This document shows, one piece after another, positions 16,971-27,131 of a stretch of DNA of 64,000 nucleotides. Location of the stretch: contig OY970203.1 in NCBI GenBank assembly GCA_963708325.1, forward strand, positions 2,480,001 to 2,544,000. Reading direction: 5' to 3'. The notes below the pieces were generated by a model. It saw nothing but the letters and a program-made list of their open reading frames with translations, searched no databases and was not told the DNA's origin. This stretch comes from G963708325 sp963708325 (GTDB taxonomy: Bacteria; Actinomycetota; Thermoleophilia; Solirubrobacterales; 70-9). A program made the position numbers and the translations under genes. How positions within the stretch are numbered: the first letter of the stretch is position 1; the number at the start of each line of letters is the position of its first letter.

Positions 16971-18215
16971 GTGAACCAGGAGCTTGCCGCCGGGCAGCGC
17001 GTCGGCGACGCCTACACGGTGGCCGAGCCGATCTCCAGGGGGGCGATGGGCGCCGTCTACCGCGCCCGCTCCGACGACGGCGCCGAGGTGGCGCTGAAGC
17101 TGCTCACCGACCCCGGCCAGGCGGAGCGCTTCGAGATCGAGGCGCGGCTTCTATCCGGCCTGCGGCACCCGCGCGTCGTCCGCGTCATCGACCACTTCCA
17201 GGACGGCGAGGACAGCTACCTGGTGATGGAGCTGGTCTCCGGAGAGGACCTCGGGCGGGTGCTCGCCGAGCGGGGGGACCCGGGGCTGCCCGCGGACGAG
17301 GTGCTCGAGTACGCGCGCCAGGCCTGCGAGGCGCTCGAGTACGTGCACGAGCAGCAGATCGTCCATCGCGACGTCAAGCCGCAGAACCTGATCCTCGGCG
17401 AGGACGGTGTCGTCCTCGTCGACTTCGGCATCGCCCGCACCGTGCTCGACGAGAGCGACACCGGCACCCGCGGCGTCGGCACGCCGCGCTTCATGGCCCC
17501 CGAGATCCTGGTCGGGGAGGCCGTGCTGCCGCGCAGCGACGTCTACAGCCTCGCCGCCACGGTCTGGGCGCTGCTGTCGGGCTCGCCGCCCTCCTACGGC
17601 GACCCCGCCCCGCTGGCCGAGTCGGCCGAGGGCGTGGACCAGGCGCTGGAGCGGACCTTGCGCCGCGCCCTCGACCCGCACCCCGAGCGACGCTTCGGCT
17701 CGGCCTCCGCCTTCGCCGCCGCGCTCGGGGCGCCCTTGGAGGCGCTCGAGGGCGAGTCGCTGGCCGCAAGCCTGCCCGGGCCGGAGGCGCAGCGGGCGCT
17801 GCTGGAGGCGATCGTGCGAACCGCCGCCGGCGTGTTCGAGGCGGCCGCGGCGTCGATCGCCCTGGTCGACGCGACCACGCAGGAGCTGATCTTCCGCGCC
17901 TCCTGGGGCGCCGGGTCGCAGGAGATCGTCGGCGTCAGGCTCGTTCCCGGGCAGGGGATCGCCGGGTCGGCGGTCGAGACGGGCCAGCCGCTGGTGGTGC
18001 CGGAGTGCCGCAGCGACGAGCGCTTCGCCGCCCAGGTGGCCGCCGGCACCGGCTACGTCCCCCACACGATGCTGGTCGTGCCGCTGGTCCGGGACGGCGC
18101 CACGCTCGGGGCGCTGTCGATCCTCGACCGCCGCGACGGGCGGCCCTATCGCGAGGCCGACCTGCCGCGCGGGCAGCTGTTCGCCGAGCTGGCCGTCGCC
18201 GCCCTGCCCGACTAG
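16971..18215 (+). CDS. Ser/Thr protein kinase with C-terminal GAF domain
   Basis: 414 residues. The kinase domain (about 12-260) has the glycine loop ISRGAMGAVYRA, Lys in VALKLL, catalytic loop IVHRDVKPQNLIL, DFG motif VLVDFGIAR and a GTPRFMAPE activation segment. The C-terminal GAF domain (about 275-405) begins LLEAIVRTAAGVFEAAAA and holds VPGQGIAGSAVETGQPLVV and MLVVPLVRDGATLGAL. No transmembrane helix is seen, so this is a cytosolic kinase probably switched by a small ligand or redox signal through GAF. The start is GTG 16971; TAGGGT (16959-16964) 6 nt upstream is the likely -10. Confidence 0.9.
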   Translation: MNQELAAGQRVGDAYTVAEPISRGAMGAVYRARSDDGAEVALKLLTDPGQAERFEIEARLLSGLRHPRVVRVIDHFQDGEDSYLVMELVSGEDLGRVLAERGDPGLPADEVLEYARQACEALEYVHEQQIVHRDVKPQNLILGEDGVVLVDFGIARTVLDESDTGTRGVGTPRFMAPEILVGEAVLPRSDVYSLAATVWALLSGSPPSYGDPAPLAESAEGVDQALERTLRRALDPHPERRFGSASAFAAALGAPLEALEGESLAASLPGPEAQRALLEAIVRTAAGVFEAAAASIALVDATTQELIFRASWGAGSQEIVGVRLVPGQGIAGSAVETGQPLVVPECRSDERFAAQVAAGTGYVPHTMLVVPLVRDGATLGALSILDRRDGRPYREADLPRGQLFAELAVAALPD

Positions 18216-18230
18216 CGCGATCCGCCGGGC

Positions 18231-19733
18231 CTAGGGGCTCTGCGAGTGGTAGGTGCCCGGGGCGGTCAGCGAGAAGATCTTGTTTCCGTAGTCGTTGATC
18301 TGGATCGTCCCCTCGAGCACCTTGAAGAAGGTGCCGCTGTCGCAGCTCTCGTCCTCGGTCAGCCACTCGGTGCCGCGGGCGGAGGCGGAGCCGTGATGGC
18401 CGCGGGTACGGTGGCGGCCGCGGCCGCGCCCCCACAGCCGGCGACGACGACGGCGGCTGACGTTGGCGGTTGACGGCTCGCCCTTGGAGGCGGCGTCCCA
18501 GGTCTTGCGGAAGGGGCAGTCGAACGGGCCCCGCAGCAGCAGGGTGACGAGCGGGTCGTTCGGCTGCTGGGTGAACTTGAACAGGCCGGCGTGGAAGTCG
18601 GCGAACTGGGTGCCGCCGCCCTGCCCCGAGGTGGTGGCCGAGCTGCCGCTCGTGTCGGTTCGCAGCCGCACCTCGCCGTCCGAGGTGTCGATCAGCGATC
18701 CCTCCGGGATCTGGACGCCGTGGTCGAGGTCGTCGAAGCTGCTCGCCCCCGGCAGCTTGATCAGCACGTTGCCGCTCAGCAGCTTGACGTTGCCGGTGCT
18801 GCCCGCGTTGGGCGGCGTGTTCGTCGACGCGCGCACGTCGATGTCGCTGACCGCGTACACCGCGTTGCCTTGACCGTCCTGGACGCCCCAGACGACGTTG
18901 TCAGGACCCGTGTAGGGGGCGGTCGAGCTGTAGGTGCCGGTGCCGTCGGACGCGGTCTGGTTGAAGCTGCCGTGCTGCGGATATTGCGGGTACGGCGCGT
19001 AGGTGAGCGGGTCGTGCTCCGGGTCGGTGCAGTCCGGGCCGACGATCGCGCCGCCGCCGCTCGCCACGACCTCGTGGGTGTCGGTGCAGGCGGGCGGCTG
19101 GTTGGTGTTGACCTGCTGCGGCGGGTCGCCCTCGCACGGGTTGCCCTGGCTGAGGTCCCAGGAGGCGTCGTCCGGGCTGACCGCGACGTAGAGCCCCTGG
19201 CCGCTCGCCGGGTCGGTGCCGGGGCTGAAGCTGCCGTTGAAGGTGCGCTGCGAGCCGCCGGGGTCCGTGACAACGAGTGTCCAGTTGGTGCTCGGGCCGG
19301 TGCCGGAGGCGGAGGCCTGGCGCGAGTTGTTGTCGTTGATGTCGCTGTAGTCGCAGATCCCGAAGATGAAGGTGCGCGTGCTCGGGTCCTCCTCGTCGGT
19401 GAATGTCTCCGGCGTGCAGTCGGGCGCCGGGCCGCAGTCGAGCGGGTCGGGCTGGAAGCCGGTCGTGTTGTCGCCGTCGTAGGTGGAGTTGGGCACCGCG
19501 CTGCTGCAGCCGCCCGCCACGCTTTCGCAGCTGTAGAAGCTGTGGTGCGACTGCGTGTCCCAGGCGTGCAGGTCGAGGTCGGAGCCGTTGTCCCAGGTCA
19601 GCGACGCCCGCACCGTGGGCGCGGCGGCCGCGAGGCCCGTGCCGAGCTGCAGCGCCAGGGCCCCCGCGATCGTCGCGACGAGCAGCAACAACGGCGCACG
19701 GCGGTGCTGCCTACCCGATCCTCCCTGGCTCAT
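18231..19733 (-). CDS. Secreted protein with DUF2135-like and FecR-like regions (paralog A)
   Basis: 500 residues with a signal peptide (hydrophobic core LLLLVATIAGALALQLGTG, end near LAAAAPT). Next comes a DUF2135/YfaP-like beta domain (LTWDNGSDLDLHAWD, then FIFGICDYSD). A Cys-containing cadherin-like middle holds DPEHDPLTY. A domain with LIKLPGASSFDDLDHGVQIPEGS follows, then a strongly basic patch (SRRRRRRLWGRGRGRHRTRG) and a FecR-like end, RGTEWLTEDESCDSGTFFKV. The same domain order recurs in the next gene, about 40% identical by eye. Probably a cell-surface protein; function unknown. Confidence 0.7.
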   Translation of the reverse strand: MSQGGSGRQHRRAPLLLLVATIAGALALQLGTGLAAAAPTVRASLTWDNGSDLDLHAWDTQSHHSFYSCESVAGGCSSAVPNSTYDGDNTTGFQPDPLDCGPAPDCTPETFTDEEDPSTRTFIFGICDYSDINDNNSRQASASGTGPSTNWTLVVTDPGGSQRTFNGSFSPGTDPASGQGLYVAVSPDDASWDLSQGNPCEGDPPQQVNTNQPPACTDTHEVVASGGGAIVGPDCTDPEHDPLTYAPYPQYPQHGSFNQTASDGTGTYSSTAPYTGPDNVVWGVQDGQGNAVYAVSDIDVRASTNTPPNAGSTGNVKLLSGNVLIKLPGASSFDDLDHGVQIPEGSLIDTSDGEVRLRTDTSGSSATTSGQGGGTQFADFHAGLFKFTQQPNDPLVTLLLRGPFDCPFRKTWDAASKGEPSTANVSRRRRRRLWGRGRGRHRTRGHHGSASARGTEWLTEDESCDSGTFFKVLEGTIQINDYGNKIFSLTAPGTYHSQSP

Positions 19734-19789
19734 CTGGTGCAGCCTATCCCCGCCCGCGCTTCCCGGCTAGTGCCCGCGCTCCGCGATCG

Positions 19790-21154
19790 CTACGGAGCCT
19801 TCGCAAGGTAGGTGTGGCCGGCGGTCACGGTGACCGTCTTGTGCTTGTGCTTGTCGTAGACGAGCACGGTCCCGTGCTTGACCTTGAAGAAGGTGCCGTC
19901 GCAGCGGTCCTCCGTCAGCCACTCGGTGCCGCGCACCGAGGCCGAGCCGTGGCGGCCGCGGGTGCGGTGGCGGCCGTGCCCCCGGCCCCAGAGCCGGCGC
20001 CGGCGACGGCTGATCTCGGCGGTTGCCGAGGACGACGAGGCGCGCGGAACCGTGCAGTCGATCGCGCCGCGCAGGATCTCAGTGACCAGCGCGCTGTGCT
20101 GCGGTTGGGTGAGCTTGAACAGCCCGGCACGGAAGTAGGCGGTCTGGGTGGTCACCGTCGACGCTTGGGCCCGCCCCGAGCCGGCCGTGTCGGTCGTCAG
20201 CTTCACCTCGCCGTTGGTGGTGTCGACCTGCGAGCCGATCGGGATCCGCACGCCCGCGTCGAGGTCGTAGAAGGTCGGGTCGCCGGGCAGCTTCACCGTG
20301 ACGTCGCCCGAGACCGCCTTGCCGTTCGCCCAGTCGCCGGCGTTCGGAGGGGTGGAGGTGTTGGGCCGGACCTGGACGTTGAGGACCCCGAAGACGCTGT
20401 TGCCTCGGCCGTCGTTGACCACGTAGTAGACGTGGTCGTCGCCGCTGAACCCGGAGTCCGTCTCCTTGTAGGTGCCGCTGAGCGCGGTCGGATCCGGCTG
20501 GGTGGAGTCCTCGGTCCAGGTGCCGTGATTCGGGAAGCCCGGGTACTGGGTGAAGGTGAGCGGGTCGCCGTCGGGGTCGGAGCAGGCGATCGTGGTGTGC
20601 GCCGACCCGCCCTGGGCGACCAGCTCGTTGGCGGCGGTGCAGGTGGGGGGGTCGTCAATCGACGAGCGGTTGCACGGGTTACCGGACGGCAGCGGCACAG
20701 CGCCGTTCGGGCTGACCGCCACGAACTCACCCGTTTGACTGGTGTTGAGGTGGCCGTTCAACGTCCGCGTGCCGCCGCCCGGGTCGGTTACCTGCAGCGT
20801 GTAGTTGGTGCCGCCTCCTCCCCCGTTCGCCTCGCTGAAGTCGCACACTCCGAAGACGAACGTGCGCATGCTCGGGCTGTTGTCGTCGGTGAACGTCTCC
20901 GGGCCGCCGGTGTTGGTGACGTCCGGTGACAGCGTTGCGTTCGGGATCCCCGTTTCGTCGGCCCAGTACGCGTGGTTTCCCGCGTCATCCCACACGTGCA
21001 GGTCGAGGTCGGATGTCGTGTCCCAGGTCAGCGTCGCGCGGTCGGTCGCCGCCGCCGCGCCGGCGGGCGCCGCCAGCGCCGCCGCCAGGGCGCAGCCCGC
21101 CAAGACGCCGATCAGGCGTCGCCGTGTGCTGCCCGAGTGCGAGCCCTGCCTCAC
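19790..21154 (-). CDS. Secreted protein with DUF2135-like and FecR-like regions (paralog B)
   Basis: 454 residues and the same architecture as its downstream neighbour: signal peptide (GVLAGCALAAALAAPAGAAA), LTWDTTSDLDLHVWD, FVFGVCDFSEANG, DPDGDPLTF, VKLPGDPTFYDLDAGVRIP, basic linker SRRRRRLWGRGHGRHRTRG and the end RGTEWLTEDRCDGTFFKVKHG followed by VTAGHTYLAKAP (cited in parts). The 56-nt spacing and common strand point to tandem duplication and one transcript. The RGTEWLTED tail is a recurring module of Solirubrobacterales secreted proteins, to my knowledge without a known function. Confidence 0.7.
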   Translation of the reverse strand: MRQGSHSGSTRRRLIGVLAGCALAAALAAPAGAAAATDRATLTWDTTSDLDLHVWDDAGNHAYWADETGIPNATLSPDVTNTGGPETFTDDNSPSMRTFVFGVCDFSEANGGGGGTNYTLQVTDPGGGTRTLNGHLNTSQTGEFVAVSPNGAVPLPSGNPCNRSSIDDPPTCTAANELVAQGGSAHTTIACSDPDGDPLTFTQYPGFPNHGTWTEDSTQPDPTALSGTYKETDSGFSGDDHVYYVVNDGRGNSVFGVLNVQVRPNTSTPPNAGDWANGKAVSGDVTVKLPGDPTFYDLDAGVRIPIGSQVDTTNGEVKLTTDTAGSGRAQASTVTTQTAYFRAGLFKLTQPQHSALVTEILRGAIDCTVPRASSSSATAEISRRRRRLWGRGHGRHRTRGRHGSASVRGTEWLTEDRCDGTFFKVKHGTVLVYDKHKHKTVTVTAGHTYLAKAP

Positions 21155-21222
21155 GAGCGCAGGTTAAACCCGGGGAGGTCCGGTGTGGATACCGAAAATT
21201 CGGTGTTTCGTTCGGTCTGCGC

Positions 21223-23529
21223 TCAATCCCGCAGCCGCCGCCGCAGCAGCACTGCCACAAGGCTGAGGAAGGCGACCATGAACGCCACCAGGATCAGCAG
21301 GCCCCTGGCCGTCGGCATCGTGAAGAAGTCGTAGCCGTAATCGTTCAGCCTGGCGAACGCCTTGTCGGCCCGGATGCGGCTGTTCATGTCGATCGCGTGG
21401 CCGACGCTGGCAAGCGACCAGCGGGCGAAGATCACGTCGGAGAGCACCTTCGCCGGCGCCGCCATCTTCGACACCGGCACCATCGTCCCCGCGAACAGCA
21501 GCTGGGGGATCATCGCCAGGGGGATGAAGCTCAGCGACTGGTCCTCGGTGTGCGAGAGCGCCGAGACCAGGAGGCCCGTGCAGACCGCCACGAACCCGGT
21601 CACCAGCAGCAGCGAGAAGACGCCGATCCAGGCGCTCGCCGGCGCGTGCAGCGGCCGGAAGGCGAACAGCAGGCCGGCGTAGAGCAGCACCTGGATCGCG
21701 ATGATTGCGAACAGCACGATCACCTTGGAGGCGAGGTACGCGGACAGCCTCGTGCCGATCGCCGCCTCGCGGGCGACCACGGCGCGCTCCTTGACGATCT
21801 CGCGGGCCGAGTCGATCGAGCCCAGCCAGATGATCACGACGACGGCGAGGAAGGCGACCTGGATCCCTCGGGCGGGATCGCCCCCCGGCCGCGCGAACAC
21901 GTTCGCCTCGAACAGCGAGACGCCGAGCAGCGCCAGGATCGGGGCCTGGCCGATCAGCAGCAGCAGGTTGCGACGGTCGCGCGTGATCAGCTTCACGTAG
22001 CGGCTGACGAGCACCGCCGTCTGGCCGAAAAACCCGCGCCCGTGCCGCGACGGGGCTTCGTGCTCGACCGGCTCAGCCGCGGCCTCGGGCGGGCGCTCGG
22101 GCGCCCCGTGCTTCTTCAGCCACTCCTCCGCCGGCGTCTCCTCCAGGGCGATGTAGATCTGGTCGTACTCCTCGACGCCGAAGAACTTCAGCCCCTCGGC
22201 CGGGGGGCCGTCGAAGACGACGTAGCCACCACGTGCCATCACCACGATGCGATCGCACATCGCCAGGTTGCGTGTGGCGTGGGTCGTCACCGCGACGGCG
22301 CGCGAGTTGTCGGCGAGCGTGCGGAAGAGCTCCATCATCCGCGACTCCAGGCCGGGGTCCATCCCCGTCGTCGGCTCGTCGAGGCAGAGCACCCCGGGTT
22401 CGCCGAGCAGCTCGGTGGCGACTCCGGTGCGCTTGCGCTGACCGCCCGACAGCGAGCCGATCCGGGTTCCCCCGTGCTCGTCGAGGGCAAGCTCGGATAG
22501 CACGCGGTCGATCGATCCGGCCAGCTCCTCCTCCGTCGCGTCCTGGGGCAGGCGCAGCCGCGCCGCGTAGCCGAGCGCCTCGCGCACCGACAGCAGCTCG
22601 TGCACGATCTCGTCCTGGGGGACGTAGGCAATGTCGCTGAGGCGGGCGCCGACCGGTTCGCCGTTCACCGTCACCCGGCCCGAGATGTGCGGGTTGACGC
22701 CGGCGATCGCCTTCAGCAGCGTCGTCTTGCCGGCGCCGCTCTCGCCGATGATCGCCACCAGCTCGCCGGGCTCCAGCGACACCGACGCGTCCGAGAGGAT
22801 CCGCTTGCCGCCGACCTCGACGGAGATGGCCTCGGCATCGAGCCGCAGTGCCCCCTTCTCGCTGCGGGCGAGGAAGGTGGTGCCGTCGAACACCAGGCGG
22901 TAGGGGCCGATGCCGATGTCGGCACCCGGCTCCAGCGTGGCCCGCTCGATCGCCTTGCCGTTCAGGCGGATGCCGTTGCGCGAGCCGAGGTCGCGAAGCT
23001 CGAGCTTGCCGTCGCGGCGCACGACCTCGGCGTGGAAGCGCGAGATGTTGGGATGGGGGAGGACGACGTCGTTGTGGGCATCGCGGCCGATCGCCAGCCG
23101 GGTGCCGTCGAAGACGACGGTGTGGGTCTCGGTGACGGGAACCTCGCGCGACGCCATCCGCGTCTCGTCGCCGCGCAGGAAGCGCAGGCGCTCGGCTCCG
23201 ATCTCGATCGCGTCGCCGTTCGCCAGGCGGCGCGCGGCGCTGCGCAGCCGCTCCCCGTTGTGGACGGTGCCGTGGCGGGAGCCGAGGTCGGCGACCCAGT
23301 AGTCGCCGTGGTCGAGGTAGATGCGCGCGTGGCGGCGGGAGGCGCGCTCGTCGGCGACCGCCAGGTCGTTCTCCTCCGAGCGGCCGATCGTCAGGACCGG
23401 CTCGGTGAGCAGCAGGCGGCGCCCGCCGACGAGCAGGGACGCGGGCGGGGCCGCCGGCGACGCGGCGGGTCCAGGCTCCATCGAAACGGGACCTTCGGGC
23501 TCCATCGAACCGGGGCCGTCGGTGGCCAC
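21223..23529 (-). CDS. FHA-domain ABC-2-type transporter (ATPase and permease fused)
   Basis: 768 residues. Two FHA domains at about 40-110 (TIGRSEENDLAVADERASRRHA) and 140-215 (IGRDAHNDVVLPHPNISRFHA) would bind phosphothreonine (motifs cited in part). The ABC ATPase (about 235-470) has Walker A GESGAGKTTLLKAI, signature LSGGQRKRTGVA and Walker B VLCLDEPTTGMD. The C-terminal 250 residues hold six transmembrane helices of the ABC-2 type. Fused half-transporters of this kind (Rv1747 in Mycobacterium tuberculosis) are controlled by Ser/Thr kinases through their FHA domains. The divergent kinase at 23622 is the obvious partner. The start is GTG 23529. Confidence 0.9.
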   Translation of the reverse strand: MATDGPGSMEPEGPVSMEPGPAASPAAPPASLLVGGRRLLLTEPVLTIGRSEENDLAVADERASRRHARIYLDHGDYWVADLGSRHGTVHNGERLRSAARRLANGDAIEIGAERLRFLRGDETRMASREVPVTETHTVVFDGTRLAIGRDAHNDVVLPHPNISRFHAEVVRRDGKLELRDLGSRNGIRLNGKAIERATLEPGADIGIGPYRLVFDGTTFLARSEKGALRLDAEAISVEVGGKRILSDASVSLEPGELVAIIGESGAGKTTLLKAIAGVNPHISGRVTVNGEPVGARLSDIAYVPQDEIVHELLSVREALGYAARLRLPQDATEEELAGSIDRVLSELALDEHGGTRIGSLSGGQRKRTGVATELLGEPGVLCLDEPTTGMDPGLESRMMELFRTLADNSRAVAVTTHATRNLAMCDRIVVMARGGYVVFDGPPAEGLKFFGVEEYDQIYIALEETPAEEWLKKHGAPERPPEAAAEPVEHEAPSRHGRGFFGQTAVLVSRYVKLITRDRRNLLLLIGQAPILALLGVSLFEANVFARPGGDPARGIQVAFLAVVVIIWLGSIDSAREIVKERAVVAREAAIGTRLSAYLASKVIVLFAIIAIQVLLYAGLLFAFRPLHAPASAWIGVFSLLLVTGFVAVCTGLLVSALSHTEDQSLSFIPLAMIPQLLFAGTMVPVSKMAAPAKVLSDVIFARWSLASVGHAIDMNSRIRADKAFARLNDYGYDFFTMPTARGLLILVAFMVAFLSLVAVLLRRRLRD

Positions 23530-23621
23530 GCCGAAAACCTACCGCCTCGCCGCCCGGCTGCAAATGGGCCGTCCGGCCCACTTCGTTGGGCGGATCATCC
23601 CCGTTCGGGTTGAATGTGTGC

Positions 23622-24542
<921 letters not shown>

Positions 24543-24558
24543 CCGAGGCCCGGGCCCT

Positions 24559-25419
24559 CTAGCCGATCACCGGGAAGCGGCGCTCGCTCGCCAGCCGGTC
24601 GAGGGCGCGCTGCATCTCCGCGACGATCTCGCCGTTGACGTGGTCGACGTCGGGATCGGCGCCGAAGCGCTCGCGCAGGTGGATCGGCGGGAGCACCTCG
24701 ATCGTGATCTTCGCCGGCAGCGGGATTCGCAGCGGCAGGTCGAAGATGCATATCCCGAACGGCGGCGCGATCGTCACCGGCACCACCTTGAGCCTGAGTC
24801 GGTCGATGCGGAGCAGCCGCGCCAGGCGCGCTCCCCGGGTTAGGAAGAGGGCGGTCTCCTGCCCGCCGATCGAGACCACCGGAACGATCGGTACGTTCGC
24901 CTCGAGGGCGGCCCGCACGTATCCGCGACGGCGGCCGAAGTCGATCTTGGAGGAGCGCCAGGAGGGCCGGAACGACTCCCACTCACCGCCGGGGTAGACC
25001 AGCACGGCGGCATCGCCGCCGAGCGCCACGCCCGCGTTTCGCGGCTCGGCGTGGATCGTCCCGAAGCGGCGCAGGATCCTTCCGCCCCAGGGGACCTTCA
25101 GCGCGAACGCCCGCGCCAGCGGATAAAGCGGCCGCTCCGGGCCGAAGTGCCGGCAGAAGGCCGCCACGAAGATGAAGGTGTCGACGATGTAGAAGCCGCC
25201 CGAGTGGTTGCCAACCAGAAGCGCCGATCCCTCGGCGGGGACGTTCTCGAGCCCGCGCACCTCGGGGCGGAAGTAGCGGAACAGCCGCTGCAGGCGGGGG
25301 AGGGCGCGCCGTATGTATTCGGGATCCCGCTCGCCGAGTCGAGCAGGGCCCGCGCCGTCCGAGGACGGACCGATCGGCCCGGGAGGCTGCTTTGACTGGG
25401 GGGTGCTGACCTCGGTCAA
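24559..25419 (-). CDS. 1-acyl-glycerol-3-phosphate acyltransferase-like protein (PlsC superfamily)
   Basis: 286 residues. Motif I is reduced to LLVGNHSGGFYIVD: it keeps the His but has G-G where HxxxxD usually reads, with Asp at the expected place. Motif III VLVYPGGEWESFRP replaces the usual FPEGTRS, as in the diacylglycerol acyltransferase-like/hemolysin subgroup. PIVPVVSIGGQETALFL is motif IV. It would acylate a glycerolipid at the inner face of the membrane; no clear transmembrane helix is visible. It is convergent with the kinase gene (16 nt apart). Exact substrate unknown. Confidence 0.78.
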   Translation of the reverse strand: MTEVSTPQSKQPPGPIGPSSDGAGPARLGERDPEYIRRALPRLQRLFRYFRPEVRGLENVPAEGSALLVGNHSGGFYIVDTFIFVAAFCRHFGPERPLYPLARAFALKVPWGGRILRRFGTIHAEPRNAGVALGGDAAVLVYPGGEWESFRPSWRSSKIDFGRRRGYVRAALEANVPIVPVVSIGGQETALFLTRGARLARLLRIDRLRLKVVPVTIAPPFGICIFDLPLRIPLPAKITIEVLPPIHLRERFGADPDVDHVNGEIVAEMQRALDRLASERRFPVIG

Positions 25420-25509
25420 GTAGGCGTCCGATCGCCCCGCGCGCTAAGCCTAACCGAGGCGCCCTGACGCGACCGGTGGCGGTCTTGCGGACCCCGGTCC
25501 CGCGCTTTA

Positions 25510-25537
25510 TTGACGCGTGGAAAGTGCCGATTAGAGA
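25510..25537 (+). promoter_or_regulatory. Probable promoter of the collagen-like gene
   Basis: TTGACG (25510-25515) and TAGAGA (25532-25537) are spaced 16 nt apart. The expected transcription start near 25544 lies about 20 nt before the ATG at 25563, which supports that ATG as the original start codon of the gene. Confidence 0.4.
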
Positions 25538-25562
25538 GACATCGTCCGCCCTTTCTGCACGG

Positions 25563-27043
25563 ATGCAGGACGCTCGCGCGCGGCCGTCACGCTCTGCGCG
25601 GCCGTCGTCTGTGCGCTTTTGCTGGCTGAGACTGCCGCCGCCGGCCAGACCGAGGTCGTGGCCAGGGGCGATATCTACGGCTGCGTGAAGACGGCGAGGG
25701 CGGCGCACCGCCATCCGACCCCGCTGAACTCGGTGCGAATCGTCACGAATCCGAGGAATTGCGGGCGGAACGAGCGCGTCGTCGCCTGGAGCCGCCGCGG
25801 CGGCCGCGGCCCCGCGGGCCCGGCCGGCCCGGTGGGCGCGACGGGCGCGACCGGCGCGACCGGCGCGGCCGGGGTCCGGGGCTCGACGGGAGCGACCGGG
25901 GCCGCGGGCGCCACCGGGAACACCGGCACCACCGGCGCCACGGGGGCAACAGGCGCGACCGGCAACGGCGGCGCGACGGGCTCGACTGGATCGACCGGCG
26001 GCACGGGCGCGACCGGCGGCACGGGAGCGACCGGCAACGGCGGTGCGACGGGCTCGACGGGCTCGACAGGCGCGACCGGCCCGACAGGCCCCAGCGGCCC
26101 GACCGGGGCGACGGGCGCAACCGGTGCGACCGGGGTCACGGGCGAGACAGGGCAGACAGGCTTCACCGGGGACACGGGAGCAACGGGGGCGACCGGTGGC
26201 ACCGGTGCGACCGGGAGCACCGGTTCCACCGGCGCGACCGGAAACGATGGCGCCACCGGGACAACCGGCGCCACCGGGGCCACGGGGGCAACGGGAGCGA
26301 CCGGTCCGACCGGCCCCAGTGGCCCAACGGGAGCGATCGGCGCCACCGGCGACACCGGCTCTACCGGCGCGACGGGCAATGACGGCGCGACCGGTGCCAC
26401 CGGCGCGACAGGCGCGACCGGTCCGACGGGTCCGAGCGGCCCGACCGGCGCGACGGGCGCCACGGGCGACACCGGCCAGACAGGGGCGACCGGAGCCACG
26501 GGCACCGCGGGTGCAAGCGGAAACGACGGCGCCACGGGATCTACCGGGGCGACCGGGACGACGGGGGCCACCGGGGCCACCGGCCCGACAGGCCCCAGCG
26601 GCCCGACCGGAGCGACGGGACCTACGGGAGCCACCGGAGGCACGGGCAATGACGGCGGGACCGGCGCCACGGGCGCCACCGGCCCGAGCGGTCCGACCGG
26701 ACCGACGGGCGCCACCGGCGCGACCGGGCCGACCGGCGCCACCGGGTCCAGCGGCGCGACCGGGTCCAGCGGAACGACCGGAAGCACCGGGGCGACGGGC
26801 GCGACCGGCGCGACCGGGACCTCCAGCGCGGTCGTTCAATCCGCCAGCGGGACCGGCACCGCGACGGTGAGCTGCTCGAGCGGGACCACCACGGCGATCG
26901 GGGGCGGCGCCGACGTCACCTCCGGGCTGGGACTGCTGAAGACCTCGAAGCCGGTCGAGACCGCGGGCCATCCCACCGGCTGGACCGCAATCGCGAGCGT
27001 CGGCACCAGCGGGGTCGTCGCTTACGCGATCTGCGTGCCCTGA
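25563..27043 (+). CDS. Collagen-like Gly-X-Thr repeat surface protein, N-terminus frameshifted
   Basis: The body (in frame from 25619, about 474 residues) has a short Cys-containing head, then about 110 uninterrupted Gly-X-Y triplets (about 25803-26826) dominated by GAT, GPT and GST, and a C-terminal cap of about 75 residues ending VAYAICVP. Upstream in the same frame a signal peptide is clear (AAVTLCAAVVCALLLAETAA) but has no ATG, GTG or TTG before it; TTG 25619 falls inside its core. The ATG at 25563 is in another frame, and one extra base after ATGCA would join it to the signal peptide. So there is either a 1-base deletion, a sequencing error, or an unusual start. Thr-rich repeats resemble the BclA-type glycosylated filaments of Bacillus spores. 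Confidence 0.72.
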
Positions 27044-27117
27044 CCCCAGGGCCTCACCGGCGCCCGCCTCCCCTTGCAAAGCGGCGCCGGCGCCGACTGA
27101 CCGCCAAACGGCATCGC

Positions 27118-27123
27118 TATCGT
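27118..27123 (+). promoter_or_regulatory. -10 element TATCGT of uvrB (leaderless)
   Basis: TATCGT lies 8 nt before the uvrB GTG and no Shine-Dalgarno motif is present. No GAAC-N4-GTTC LexA-type site is visible in the 88 nt upstream of uvrB, unlike uvrA. Confidence 0.35.
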
Positions 27124-27131
27124 GGATCGCC

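Noticed and set aside
25675..26787. A 370-codon minus-strand frame of Pro-Val-Ala-Pro repeats over the collagen-like gene
   Set aside because: It is the mirror image of the Gly-X-Thr codons; long open mirror frames arise automatically from such repeats.
25803..26826. CRISPR-like or VNTR repeat array
   Set aside because: The repeats are 9-bp codon triplets in one long frame with no constant spacer; they encode the collagen-like rod.
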